Shown piece after piece: positions 7,420 to 14,706 of a stretch of 43,372 nucleotides of DNA (its first letter is position 1; the number at the start of each line of letters is the position of its first letter). A program made the position numbers and the translations under genes. Source of the DNA: CAYTXJ01 sp965613025 (GTDB lineage: Bacteria > Desulfobacterota > DSM-4660 > Desulfatiglandales > JALVMZ01); NCBI GenBank assembly GCA_965613025.1, contig CBFDUE010000012.1:1-43372 (forward strand), in the 5' to 3' direction. Below the pieces are notes generated by a model. That model saw only the letters and a list, made by a program, of their open reading frames with translations. It was not told the DNA's origin and ran no database searches.

Positions 7420-7944
7420 ATGGAACATGTCCTTCTCCTTAATATCACCTATGAGCCTCTTAAGATAATTAACTGGAAAAAGGCCATCACCATGCTCTTT
7501 TTAGGAAAGGTGGAGGTGGTAGAGGAATACAATAAGGAGATAAGGGCAGTAAGTTTTAAGATCAAGCTACCCTCTGTGGTGAGGTTACTTAAGTTTGTAA
7601 GAAGGCCTCCAAGACCTGTTAAGTTTTCAAGGCAAAATATCTACCTGAGAGACAGATATACCTGCCAGTATTGCGGTAGGCAATTCCCTACAGAGGAATT
7701 GACCTATGATCATATCATTCCCAAATCCAGAGGTGGAAAGACAGAATGGGAAAATATCGTGACATGTTGCATTGAGTGCAACAGAAAGAAGGGAGGAAAG
7801 ACTCCTCAAGAGGCCGGTATGAAACTGCTTAAAAAGCCCACACGCCCCACATGGGTTCCTGCTCTAAAGATCACCATCGGGTTTAAAAATATTCCACAGA
7901 GCTGGATGGACTATCTTTACTGGAATGTGGAGCTTGTGGAATAG
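7420..7944 (+). CDS. HNH endonuclease family protein
   Basis: 174 residues from the ATG at 7420, which has a strong GAGGGGGTGG site just upstream. The N-terminal 'LLLNITYEPLKIINWKKAITMLFLGKVEVVEEY' region and the zinc/HNH core 'RDRYTCQYCGR', 'TYDHIIPKSRGGKTEWENIVTCC' and 'CNRKKGGKTPQEA' match a widespread family of stand-alone bacterial HNH proteins. Key residues are two CxxC pairs (CQYC and CIEC), the Asp-His of 'DHIIP' and Asn in 'WENIV'. The biological role of this housekeeping-like family is unknown; no methylase or integrase accompanies it. Confidence 0.87.
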   Translation: MEHVLLLNITYEPLKIINWKKAITMLFLGKVEVVEEYNKEIRAVSFKIKLPSVVRLLKFVRRPPRPVKFSRQNIYLRDRYTCQYCGRQFPTEELTYDHIIPKSRGGKTEWENIVTCCIECNRKKGGKTPQEAGMKLLKKPTRPTWVPALKITIGFKNIPQSWMDYLYWNVELVE

Positions 7945-7982
7945 TGCAATTAACCCGGATTTCGCAAATATCCGTGATTTAC

Positions 7983-8002
7983 TTTGGGGCTTACGCCCCA
8001 AA
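7983..8002. repeat. GC-rich hairpin after HNH gene
   Basis: TTTGGGGC and GCCCCAAA are separated by TTAC: an 8-bp stem with a 4-base loop. The style resembles the GGGGGTGTAACCCCC hairpin at 4760, and may belong to the same class of extragenic palindromes. The surrounding gap (7945-8094) holds this hairpin and the terminator at 8067-8096. Confidence 0.5.
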
Positions 8003-8066
8003 CCCCAGATTAAAAATCACCAAAATGATAAGTGCTTAAAGACAGAAAAGAAACATTTACTTTTAT

Positions 8067-8096
8067 AAACCCGAATTACTTGCATAATTCGGGTTT
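8067..8096. terminator. Bidirectional terminator between convergent genes
   Basis: A perfect 12-bp inverted repeat, AAACCCGAATTA at 8067-8078 and its complement at 8085-8096, with a 6-base loop. It lies between the HNH gene (plus) and the HIT gene (minus) and overlaps the HIT stop codon. Position and symmetry fit a shared terminator. Confidence 0.75.
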
Positions 8097-8514
8097 AACG
8101 TAATTGTGCCTTTATCTTTTCAGCTATCTTCTTAATTTCATCCATATTGCCAGATTTCAACTCCCAGCTGCTTACTGGAAGTGGTGGAGTTCCCTCCAAT
8201 CTGGGTATCAGATGGAGATGGTAGTGCATGATCACCTGGTTTGCCCCTTTTCCATTTAACTGAAGTAGGGCAATTCCAGTGGCATTTAATGCATTCATTA
8301 TGGCCTTTCCAACCTTCTTAGAGGCTATGTGGATTGCGGTGAGGTCCTCCTCCGGGATCTCCCAAAGATTCTCTGCATGGCTTTTAGGAATAATAAGGGT
8401 ATGTCCTTGAGAGATGGGATTAATATCTTCAAATGCCATAACCTTTTCGTCCTCATATACTACAACTGCTGGGATTTCACCCTTTACAATCTTACAAAAG
8501 ATACACTCTGACAT
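8095..8514 (-). CDS. HIT family (histidine triad) nucleotide-binding hydrolase
   Basis: 139 residues. The histidine triad is 'MHYHLHLIPR'; the N-terminal 'CIFCKIVKGEIPA' carries a CxxC zinc-type pair, and 'VMAFEDINPISQGHTLIIPK' is standard for HIT/HinT proteins. It hydrolyses nucleoside phosphoramidates or related AMP-linked substrates. The start ATG at 8514 lies 4 bases after the stop of the small upstream gene, so they form a two-gene operon. Length and motifs are normal. Confidence 0.93.
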   Translation of the reverse strand: MSECIFCKIVKGEIPAVVVYEDEKVMAFEDINPISQGHTLIIPKSHAENLWEIPEEDLTAIHIASKKVGKAIMNALNATGIALLQLNGKGANQVIMHYHLHLIPRLEGTPPLPVSSWELKSGNMDEIKKIAEKIKAQLR

Positions 8515-8518
8515 CTCC

Positions 8519-8818
8519 TCATCCTCCTTTATCTATTATTCTCCTTATCTCTTGAATTATATCTTCAGATATATCTTCCCTTTTTTTGATATTCATGGAT
8601 CTCATCATATTATAGGAGCCGTCTCTAAAGATCACGGGAATCTTTGTGATATAATCGGGATTGTCACAGCAGCCTGGAGCAAAAAAGGCACCCAGCCTCT
8701 TCCCTTGCCTCAACCTGCCCTTTATCCTTCTAAATTGATCTGGAGATAAGACCATTCCTATATCACCGTTTAAGGCTGAAATCATATCGCCCGGTCTGTA
8801 AAGGCTCTTTATTGTCAT
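8519..8818 (-). CDS. Conserved-looking hypothetical protein, 99 aa
   Basis: 99 residues, soluble and rich in Arg, Ile and Asp; I do not recognise the family. It starts MTIKSLYRPGDMISALNGD, with a 'PGDMISALNGDIGMVLSP' segment that looks like a small beta-barrel. A double cysteine lies at 'APGCCDNPDYI', and the tail 'ISEDIIQEIRRIIDKG' is predicted helical. GAGGTAGGT just upstream of the ATG at 8818 supports the start. It is the first gene of an operon with the HIT protein. No function is proposed. Confidence 0.75.
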   Translation of the reverse strand: MTIKSLYRPGDMISALNGDIGMVLSPDQFRRIKGRLRQGKRLGAFFAPGCCDNPDYITKIPVIFRDGSYNMMRSMNIKKREDISEDIIQEIRRIIDKGG

Positions 8819-8886
8819 ACCTACCTCAATTTATGCATGAGATTAAGTTATATATTATATCCCTATCCAGATTCTCAAGTCGATAA

Positions 8887-8920
8887 AAAAGAGGGTTAGC
8901 TTTTCAACTAACCCTCTTTT
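8887..8920 (-). terminator. Rho-independent terminator for the tRNA pair
   Basis: A 13-bp stem (8887-8899 with 8908-8920) and 8-base loop. Read on the minus strand it ends in a run of six T just downstream of the tRNA-Cys gene. The stem begins and ends in A/T runs, so it could also act on plus-strand transcripts. Confidence 0.88.
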
Positions 8921-8929
8921 ATATTCCAT

Positions 8930-9004
8930 TGGAGGCGGCAACCGGATTCGAACCGGTGAATAGCGGTTTTGCAGACCGCTGCCTTACCACTTGGCTATGC
9001 CGCC
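8930..9004 (-). tRNA. tRNA-Cys (GCA)
   Basis: The minus strand reads GGCGGCATAGCCAAGTGGTA at the 5' end, has anticodon GCA in the loop 'CTGCAAA' and T-arm 'GGTTCGAATCC'. It ends with paired GCCGCC, discriminator T and an encoded CCA (8932-8930). All arms pair. It follows tRNA-Gly by only 2 bases. Confidence 0.96.
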
Positions 9005-9006
9005 TC

Positions 9007-9081
9007 TGGAGCGGGAAACGGGACTCGAACCCGCGACCACCACGTTGGCAACGTGGTGCTCTACCACTGAGCTATTCCCGC
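9007..9081 (-). tRNA. tRNA-Gly (GCC)
   Basis: The minus strand begins GCGGGAATAGCTCAGTGGTA, with anticodon GCC in 'GTTGCCAAC', T-arm 'GGGTTCGAGTCCC', acceptor closure TCCCGC, discriminator T and an encoded CCA (9009-9007). It is transcribed ahead of tRNA-Cys from a promoter at about 9104-9131. Confidence 0.96.
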
Positions 9082-9103
9082 CTCTTTACATTTCATATAA
9101 ATT

Positions 9104-9131
9104 ATTTTAACCCCAAAACTCTATTTGTCAA
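9104..9131 (-). promoter_or_regulatory. Promoter for tRNA-Gly/tRNA-Cys
   Basis: On the minus strand TTGACA (9131-9126), a 16-base spacer, and TAAAAT (9109-9104) lie 23 bases before the tRNA-Gly 5' end. The consensus -35 separates the tRNA pair from the pgsA cluster upstream. Confidence 0.65.
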
Positions 9132-9146
9132 TAAAAAACCTAAATA

Positions 9147-9791
9147 TTAATTGCTCTCAAAAAACAGGGATCTTACCTTAAATATGTATATTATGCCAGA
9201 TCCCAATGTAAATATAAGTGCTATCCATAAGGTAGCTATCCCTATCCGATGAAAATCCATTCCCAAAAATTCATAGTGGAGGCAGAGTGCAGTAATGGAT
9301 ATGGCCTGAATAGTGGTCTTATATTTTCCAAATCTATTTGCCTGTATTATAACTCCTTCCTTTGCAGCAATACCCCTTAGACCAGTGATGATGAGCTCTC
9401 TTATTACCATCAATATAACGATCCATCCTGGAACCCTCTGAAGTTCTAAAAGCTTAATGAGAGTTACTATCACAAGCAACTTATCTGCAAGGGGGTCCAG
9501 AAACTTCCCAAGCGCTGTTACACTCTGATATCTTCTTGCAATAAATCCATCCAGAATATCTGTTAGAAATGCCAGAGAAAAGAAGAATGCGGCAAAAAAG
9601 CTCCCTACCCTTCCTTCAATTGATAGAAACAGAAGCACCAAAGGGATACTTGTCAATCTGAGAACAGTTAGTCTATTGGGAAGGCTAATAGGCCTCTTCT
9701 CTTCTATCCTTTTATGATCTATAAAGAACCTCTCTATCATCCTAAGAAGAGGGCTTATGAAGAGCTGTGGATAGATCCTCTTGTATGACAA
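9147..9791 (-). CDS. pgsA: CDP-diacylglycerol-glycerol-3-phosphate 3-phosphatidyltransferase
   Basis: 214 residues from a TTG at 9791. The CDP-alcohol phosphotransferase signature D-X2-DG-X2-AR-X8-G-X3-D-X3-D is complete (Asp78, Asp81, Gly82, Ala85, Arg86, Gly95, Asp99, Asp103), with several membrane helices. The enzyme makes phosphatidylglycerophosphate. The N-terminus is about 30 residues longer than usual if TTG is used. TTG is favoured because GAGGGG lies 8 bases upstream and it begins one base after the transglycosylase stop; the ATG at 9740 is the alternative and lacks a good site. It is the last gene of the 21-gene cluster. Confidence 0.92.
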   Translation of the reverse strand: MSYKRIYPQLFISPLLRMIERFFIDHKRIEEKRPISLPNRLTVLRLTSIPLVLLFLSIEGRVGSFFAAFFFSLAFLTDILDGFIARRYQSVTALGKFLDPLADKLLVIVTLIKLLELQRVPGWIVILMVIRELIITGLRGIAAKEGVIIQANRFGKYKTTIQAISITALCLHYEFLGMDFHRIGIATLWIALIFTLGSGIIYIFKVRSLFFESN

Positions 9792-9792
9792 T

Positions 9793-10377
9793 TTAAGATC
9801 CCCTCTCCTTAAAGAGTCTATAGTATCTCAGCACCCTTAAGATAAACTGTCTTGTCTCTGGATAGGGTGGGATTCCATTATACATCTTTACCTTCTCAAT
9901 ACCTGCATTATATGCTGCAAGTGCAAGGAGCTCATCTCCAAATATCTCCAAAAGCATCTTCAGATATCTGGCCCCCCCATATATGTTCTCTTCTGGATCA
10001 AATGGATCTCTAATATTCATCTCTTCAATTGTCTCTGGCATAAGCTGCATCAAACCCCTTGCACCTTTTGAGGATATGGCATAGGGCCTAAAACCAGATT
10101 CTGCCTTAATAACGGCAAGGAGAAGAAAAGGATCCAGATCATATCTCTCTGAAGCCCTCCGTATGATATGCTCATAGGGGAATCCGCTGACATCTTCATG
10201 GGAAGGCATTGTCCTTATAAACAATTCATATCTCTCATCTGTCTTTATATTGGTATAATGCCATATCCCGTTTTCATCCCTATAGCGGTATATATCTGCA
10301 CTGACTGTATTGGCATATAGTAGTATCAAAAGGGCAGGTATAAGTAAGAGACCTCTATTTCTCCTTCCCAGATACAT
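9793..10377 (-). CDS. Exported lytic transglycosylase (SLT domain) with DUF4124-like N-terminus
   Basis: 194 residues: positively charged start then a hydrophobic signal (residues 10-27, 'VSA' cleavage-like). A short 'ADIYRYRDENGIWHYTN' segment of the DUF4124 type follows, then an SLT domain with catalytic Glu93 in 'AVIKAESGF', 'SSKGARGLMQLMP' and 'ALAAYNAG'. It cleaves peptidoglycan glycan strands in the periplasm. The start lies inside the end of the transaldolase gene (23-base overlap), so translation is coupled. Family assignment is firm. Confidence 0.93.
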   Translation of the reverse strand: MYLGRRNRGLLLIPALLILLYANTVSADIYRYRDENGIWHYTNIKTDERYELFIRTMPSHEDVSGFPYEHIIRRASERYDLDPFLLLAVIKAESGFRPYAISSKGARGLMQLMPETIEEMNIRDPFDPEENIYGGARYLKMLLEIFGDELLALAAYNAGIEKVKMYNGIPPYPETRQFILRVLRYYRLFKERGS

Positions 10378-11017
10378 CTTTCATCTTTTCCCAATCTTTC
10401 AAGAACTTTTCAAGGCCTATATCTGTAAGTGGATGTCTAATCAATTGCTCCATTACCTTAAAGGGTATAGTTGCAATATGGGCACCCATAAGGGCTGCCT
10501 GTAGGACATGTAAGGGGTTTCTGATACTGGCAACTATCACCTCTGTCTCAAATCCATAGTTTTCATAGATGGCAATTATCTGCTCCACCAGTTCCATACC
10601 TCTGTGGCTTATATCGTCAAGCCTTCCCACAAAGGGGCTTATATATGTGGCCCCTGCCTTTGCTGCCATAAGTGCCTGAATAGGAGAAAAACACAATGTC
10701 ACATTTGTCTTAATACCTTCACCTGAAAGTATCTTAACCGCCCTGATACCATCTTCAATAAGTGGTATCTTTATTACCATATTTGGGGATAGGCTTGCAA
10801 GCTCTCTGGCCTCCTCTACCATCCCCTCTGTATCAGTAGCAACCACTTCTGCGCTCACTGGGCCTTTAACTATATCACATATCTCTTTGAGAAGCTCCTT
10901 AAAATTGCGGCCCTCTCTTGATATTAGTGTGGGGTTGGTGGTAACACCGTCTAATAGGCCCAAAGCATTTGCCTTTCTTATCTCATCCAAGTTGGCAGTA
11001 TCAATAAAGAATTTCAT
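10355..11017 (-). CDS. tal: Transaldolase (TalC / fructose-6-phosphate aldolase type)
   Basis: 220 residues from the ATG at 11017, which has AAGGAGG 5 bases upstream; a GTG at 11023 is within the site and rejected. The short TalC/MipB family is shown by 'MKFFIDTANLDEI', 'GLLDGVTTNPTLIS', 'VSAEVVATDTEGM' and 'NVTLCFSPIQA'. The Schiff-base Lys lies in 'NMVIKIPL', and 'YISPFVGRLDDI' follows. It links the pentose phosphate pathway to glycolysis. A housekeeping gene embedded between envelope and folate genes. Confidence 0.93.
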   Translation of the reverse strand: MKFFIDTANLDEIRKANALGLLDGVTTNPTLISREGRNFKELLKEICDIVKGPVSAEVVATDTEGMVEEARELASLSPNMVIKIPLIEDGIRAVKILSGEGIKTNVTLCFSPIQALMAAKAGATYISPFVGRLDDISHRGMELVEQIIAIYENYGFETEVIVASIRNPLHVLQAALMGAHIATIPFKVMEQLIRHPLTDIGLEKFLKDWEKMKDVSGKEK

Positions 11018-11033
11018 CGCCACCTCCTTACCA

Positions 11034-11279
11034 TTAATTCTTTTCTCTTATATATCTCTGCGCACATTCTCTACTGCAGAAAAATAGTTCTTTACCATCT
11101 ATATTCATGGATATGGCCCTGTGCTTAGGTATATAGACCTTACAGTATGGATCCTGAACCATCTCATCCGCACTTTCAGAATCGGTAATCCTCTCACTCT
11201 TATCAGTAGGTGAAAATAGCCTCTTTATGTATCTATATATGACATACGATATTACAAAAATTACTATAAGTCTGATCAA
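11034..11279 (-). CDS. Small membrane protein with TRASH/YHS-like metal-binding C-terminus
   Basis: 81 residues: one N-terminal membrane helix (residues 2-15), a basic/acidic linker, and a C-terminal module 'QDPYCKVYIPKHRAISMNI' followed by 'GKELFFCSRECAQRYI'. The C-X(27 or so)-C-X3-C spacing is that of TRASH/PP0621-type domains, proposed to bind metal. The start is a TTG at 11279 that overlaps the folK stop (TTGA), with AAGGAG 8 bases upstream. PP0621-like proteins are common near cell-envelope genes; the function is unknown. Confidence 0.78.
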   Translation of the reverse strand: MIRLIVIFVISYVIYRYIKRLFSPTDKSERITDSESADEMVQDPYCKVYIPKHRAISMNIDGKELFFCSRECAQRYIREKN

Positions 11280-11785
11280 AGCTCTAACTCCTTTGTAAGC
11301 AAAAAAACTGCCTGACCTTTTGCTTTGACATTCTCCAACATCTCTTTGACCGTAAGTCCTTCCAAAGGATGTTTAAGCATGGGAGAAATATCAGATAGGG
11401 GCTTTAATACAAATCTTCTCCTCTTTATCTCAGGATGAGGTATCTTAAGCTCTGGCTTATTTATAATATCCATACCATAAAAGAGGATATCCAGATCTAT
11501 TGTTCTGGATTGGTATCTGTTCCCTTTATCCCTTTTTCGTCCCATATTGATCTCAATACGTGATAGAATCTTCAAAAGTTCCAAAGCCGATATATGGCTC
11601 TTAATAGATAATACCCCATTTACAAACCATCTATCAGATATCATACCAATTGGCTCTGTAAGATACCATGGGGATAATCTCTTAAATTCTATATGAGGAT
11701 ATGCCAATATCTCTTTTACTGCCCTATTACAATTCCCTAACCTATCCCCTAAGTTTGAACCTATTCCGATATATATATCCTTCAT
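11276..11785 (-). CDS. folK: 2-amino-4-hydroxy-6-hydroxymethyldihydropteridine pyrophosphokinase
   Basis: 169 residues. HPPK motifs: 'YIGIGSNLGDRLGN' at the start, 'GRKRDKGNRYQSRTIDLDIL' with the metal-binding Asp pair (DLD), and 'IPHPEIKRRRFVLKPLSDI'. It pyrophosphorylates the pterin precursor of folate. The ATG at 11785 lies 4 bases after the dapL stop. Folate synthesis partners are not in the window. Confidence 0.94.
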   Translation of the reverse strand: MKDIYIGIGSNLGDRLGNCNRAVKEILAYPHIEFKRLSPWYLTEPIGMISDRWFVNGVLSIKSHISALELLKILSRIEINMGRKRDKGNRYQSRTIDLDILFYGMDIINKPELKIPHPEIKRRRFVLKPLSDISPMLKHPLEGLTVKEMLENVKAKGQAVFLLTKELEL

Positions 11786-11789
11786 TAAA

Positions 11790-12950
11790 TCAAAGAGCCA
11801 TGCCCTTTATTCTATCAAGTGCCTCTTTAAGACGATCAATTCCCTGTGTAAGTGCCATACGCACATATCCATCCCCTTCCTTTCCAAAACCTATTCCCGG
11901 AGTTACCACCACACCTATATCCAAAAATCTCTTGGTCATCTCCTGGGAATCCAATCCTTTTGGAGTGTCTATCCATAGGTAAAATGTGGCCTTTGGGATA
12001 ATTAGATCAAACCCAATCTCTTTAAGGGCATTTACCATCAGATCCCTTCTCTCCTTATAGATACCGCATATCTCACTGACACAGCTCTGATCTCCATCAA
12101 GGGCTGCAATTGCTGCCCTCTGTATGGCCTGAAATACACCAGAGTCAATATTGCTCTTCACTCTTCCCAGTGCCCCTATGGCTTCACTGTTTCCCACTGC
12201 AAATCCTATTCTCCATCCTGTCATATTATATGTCTTAGAAAGTGAGTGGAATTCAATACCCACCTCCTTTGCCCCCTCTACCTGAAGAAAGCTGGGAGCA
12301 GAATATCCATCAAATGAAATTTCAGTATATGCGGCATCATGGCATACCAAGATCCTATTTTTAGTAGCAAATTCAACTATTTCTTTAAAAAAATCCAGAT
12401 CCACACATGTGGATGTGGGGTTATTAGGATAGTTTAAAAACATTATCTTCGCTTTCTTTAAGACATCCTGAGGTATATCACTCAAAGTGGGTCTAAAATC
12501 GTTTTCTTTAAGAAGAGGCATCACCACTGGCTCAGCCCCCGCAAATATGGTAGAGATGCCATATACGGGATATGCAGGAGATGGAACCAATGCCATATCA
12601 CCAGGATTTAGAAAGGCCAGAGGAAGATGGGCAATTCCTTCCTTGCTACCAATGAGTGCCAGGACCTCTGTTTCAGGGTCAAGCTCCACACCGAATCTTC
12701 TCTTATACCATCTTGCCACAGCCTCTCTAAACTCTTTCATACCCTCATAGGATGGATATCTATGATTTTTTGCATCTCTTATTGCCTCAGACATGGCCTC
12801 AACTATATGGGATGGGGTGGGAATATCAGGATCCCCCACTCCCAGATCGATTATATCCACACCCTTTGCCCTTAGCTCTTCCTTTTTCCTGTCTATCTCT
12901 TTAAATAGATATGGAGGTAATCTTTTAAGCCTTTCAGCTACCTCAATCAT
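11790..12950 (-). CDS. dapL: LL-diaminopimelate aminotransferase
   Basis: About 386 residues. A PLP class I/II aminotransferase with 'NYPNNPTSTCVDL', 'DAAYTEISFDG', the PLP lysine in 'HSLSKTYNMTGWRIGF' and 'RMALTQGIDRL'. Its place directly after dapA and dapB, with no dapC, dapD or dapE, argues for DapL. DapL converts tetrahydrodipicolinate straight to LL-diaminopimelate. A general aspartate aminotransferase is the alternative. The ATG at 12950 is taken; a GTG codon immediately precedes it. Confidence 0.87.
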   Translation of the reverse strand: MIEVAERLKRLPPYLFKEIDRKKEELRAKGVDIIDLGVGDPDIPTPSHIVEAMSEAIRDAKNHRYPSYEGMKEFREAVARWYKRRFGVELDPETEVLALIGSKEGIAHLPLAFLNPGDMALVPSPAYPVYGISTIFAGAEPVVMPLLKENDFRPTLSDIPQDVLKKAKIMFLNYPNNPTSTCVDLDFFKEIVEFATKNRILVCHDAAYTEISFDGYSAPSFLQVEGAKEVGIEFHSLSKTYNMTGWRIGFAVGNSEAIGALGRVKSNIDSGVFQAIQRAAIAALDGDQSCVSEICGIYKERRDLMVNALKEIGFDLIIPKATFYLWIDTPKGLDSQEMTKRFLDIGVVVTPGIGFGKEGDGYVRMALTQGIDRLKEALDRIKGMAL

Positions 12951-12973
12951 CACTCATAACCCCCACACTCATA

Positions 12974-13777
12974 TTACCTAAGACCCAATACATCCCACAT
13001 ATCATAGAGCCCGGGTGACCTTTGAACCACCCACTTGGCTGCCATCAAAGCACCTTTTGCAAAATTCTCCCTTCCATGTGAGCGATGGATAAGCTCTATT
13101 CTCTCTCCTGTCCCTCCAAAGAGGATCATATGGTCACCAGTGATATCTCCTGCTCTCAATGACTGAATCCCTATCTCTTCATGACTCCTCTTTCCTGTAA
13201 ATCCCTTTCTCTCAAATACAGCTACCTTATCAAAGTCTCTATCCAATGCCTCTGCAATTATCTTTCCGATCTTAAGGGCCGTTCCGCTTGGGGCATCCTT
13301 TTTGAGATTGTGGTGTATCTCTAAGATCTCTATATCAAAGTCCTTCCCAAGGATTAGCGCCATCTCTCTTACAATCTTAAATACCACATTCACCCCCACA
13401 CTCATATTAGGAGCCATGACACATGCAATATCCTTGGAGTATTCTTCAATCTTTCTGATCCCCTCATCTCCTATACCCGTTGTTCCAATTACTATGGGTC
13501 TTCTTCGCTGAGCGCATAGCTCAATGTTTCTGAGTGTTGCATCTGGAGCAGTAAAATCTATTACCACTTCACCCCCTTCAATAATCTCTGAAAGATCACC
13601 ACTTATTATCACCCCCCTCTTTCCCACTCCTGCAACTTCACCAGCATCCTTTCCCACAGAGGGATGGTCTGGTCTTTCAAAGGCACCAGCGAGTTCCACA
13701 TCCTGACTTGTATCAATCATCTGTATTATCTTCCCTCCCATCTTACCTGCAGCACCTGCAACTAAAGCCTTTAACAT
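12974..13777 (-). CDS. dapB: 4-hydroxy-tetrahydrodipicolinate reductase
   Basis: 267 residues from the ATG at 13777, which follows AGGAGACGG; the longer open frame upstream overlaps dapA and lacks family similarity. The nucleotide-binding motif is 'VAGAAGKMGGKI', with 'VIDFTAPDATLRNIELC' and 'PIVIGTTG'. The catalytic region is 'EIHHNLKKDAPSGTAL'. It uses NAD(P)H in the second committed step of lysine/diaminopimelate synthesis. It lies 13 bases after dapA. Confidence 0.95.
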   Translation of the reverse strand: MLKALVAGAAGKMGGKIIQMIDTSQDVELAGAFERPDHPSVGKDAGEVAGVGKRGVIISGDLSEIIEGGEVVIDFTAPDATLRNIELCAQRRRPIVIGTTGIGDEGIRKIEEYSKDIACVMAPNMSVGVNVVFKIVREMALILGKDFDIEILEIHHNLKKDAPSGTALKIGKIIAEALDRDFDKVAVFERKGFTGKRSHEEIGIQSLRAGDITGDHMILFGGTGERIELIHRSHGRENFAKGALMAAKWVVQRSPGLYDMWDVLGLR

Positions 13778-13790
13778 AACCGTCTCCTCC

Positions 13791-14669
13791 CTACTCCTTA
13801 ATAAGACCAAAGTCTTTTAATACCTTTCTTAATCTCTCTCTATTGGAATCAGACATCTTATAGAGGGGAAGTCTAATCTCTTCAGAGATCTTACCCATCA
13901 TAGATAGTGCCGTCTTTACTGGTATGGGATTTGTTTCATAAAACATGGCCTTGCAAAGTGGAAGTAACCGGTAATACAGCTCTTTTGCCTTTCCATAGTC
14001 TCCCCTATCCCAGGCATCAATCATCTCTGCATTCTCCTTTGGCACAATATTGGCTACCACTGAAACCACCCCCTGGCCACCAATAGCAAGCACAGGTAGT
14101 GTAAGATTATCATCTCCTGAAAGGAGTGTTATCTTATCTCCTGCAAGCTCCACAATCTCTGCCATCTGAGCCAGATTTCCCGATGCCTCCTTAATGGCAA
14201 CCACCTCTGGAAGCTCTGCAAGCCTTGCCACTGTCTCAGGTAGCATATTCAGACCGGTTCTGCCCGGTATATTGTAGAGGACCTGAGGAAGAGGTGCTTC
14301 CTTTGCTATTGTCTTAAAATGCTGGTATAGCCCTTCTTGGGTGGGTTTATTGTAATATGGAACCACCTGCAGGGTGGCATCAGCCCCTGCCTTCTTTGCA
14401 TGCTGAGTAAGCTCTATTGCCTCCTGAGTGCTATTGGCACCTGTGCCAGCAATAACCGGTACCCTGCCTTTTACTGCATCTACCGTGATCTCTATTACCT
14501 TTTCATGCTCTTCCACGCTCAAGGTGGCAGACTCTCCAGTAGTTCCACAGGGCACTATGGCAGATGTGCCATTTTCTATTTGAAATTCTATGAGCTCTCT
14601 GAAGCTTTCCTCATCTACTTTGCCATCCTTAAATGGTGTAACAATTGCTACAATAGATCCTTTAAACAT
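13791..14669 (-). CDS. dapA: 4-hydroxy-tetrahydrodipicolinate synthase
   Basis: 292 residues, the usual length. Active-site residues are visible: Thr43/Thr44 in 'PCGTTGE', Tyr106 in 'VPYYNKPTQEG', Tyr132 in 'LYNIPGRTG' and the Schiff-base Lys160 in 'VAIKEASGN'. It condenses pyruvate with aspartate semialdehyde. It is separated from dapF by 37 bases that hold a small hairpin, the longest gap in the cluster, and has GGAGAGAGG upstream of the ATG. Confidence 0.96.
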   Translation of the reverse strand: MFKGSIVAIVTPFKDGKVDEESFRELIEFQIENGTSAIVPCGTTGESATLSVEEHEKVIEITVDAVKGRVPVIAGTGANSTQEAIELTQHAKKAGADATLQVVPYYNKPTQEGLYQHFKTIAKEAPLPQVLYNIPGRTGLNMLPETVARLAELPEVVAIKEASGNLAQMAEIVELAGDKITLLSGDDNLTLPVLAIGGQGVVSVVANIVPKENAEMIDAWDRGDYGKAKELYYRLLPLCKAMFYETNPIPVKTALSMMGKISEEIRLPLYKMSDSNRERLRKVLKDFGLIKE

Positions 14670-14685
14670 ATCCTCTCTCCTTTCT

Positions 14686-14705
14686 AAGGGCTAAAAGATG
14701 CCCTT
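14686..14705 (-). promoter_or_regulatory. Intra-operon hairpin between dapF and dapA
   Basis: On the minus strand AAGGGC and GCCCTT are separated by 8 bases, just before the dapA ribosome site. It is the only structured gap inside the 21-gene cluster. It could be an mRNA processing or attenuation point; there is no T-run for a classic terminator. Confidence 0.4.
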
Positions 14706-14706
14706 A

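Noticed and set aside
7420..7944. HNH protein as part of a restriction or CRISPR effector system
   Set aside because: No methylase, RuvC-like or cas gene nearby; the family is widespread as a stand-alone gene.
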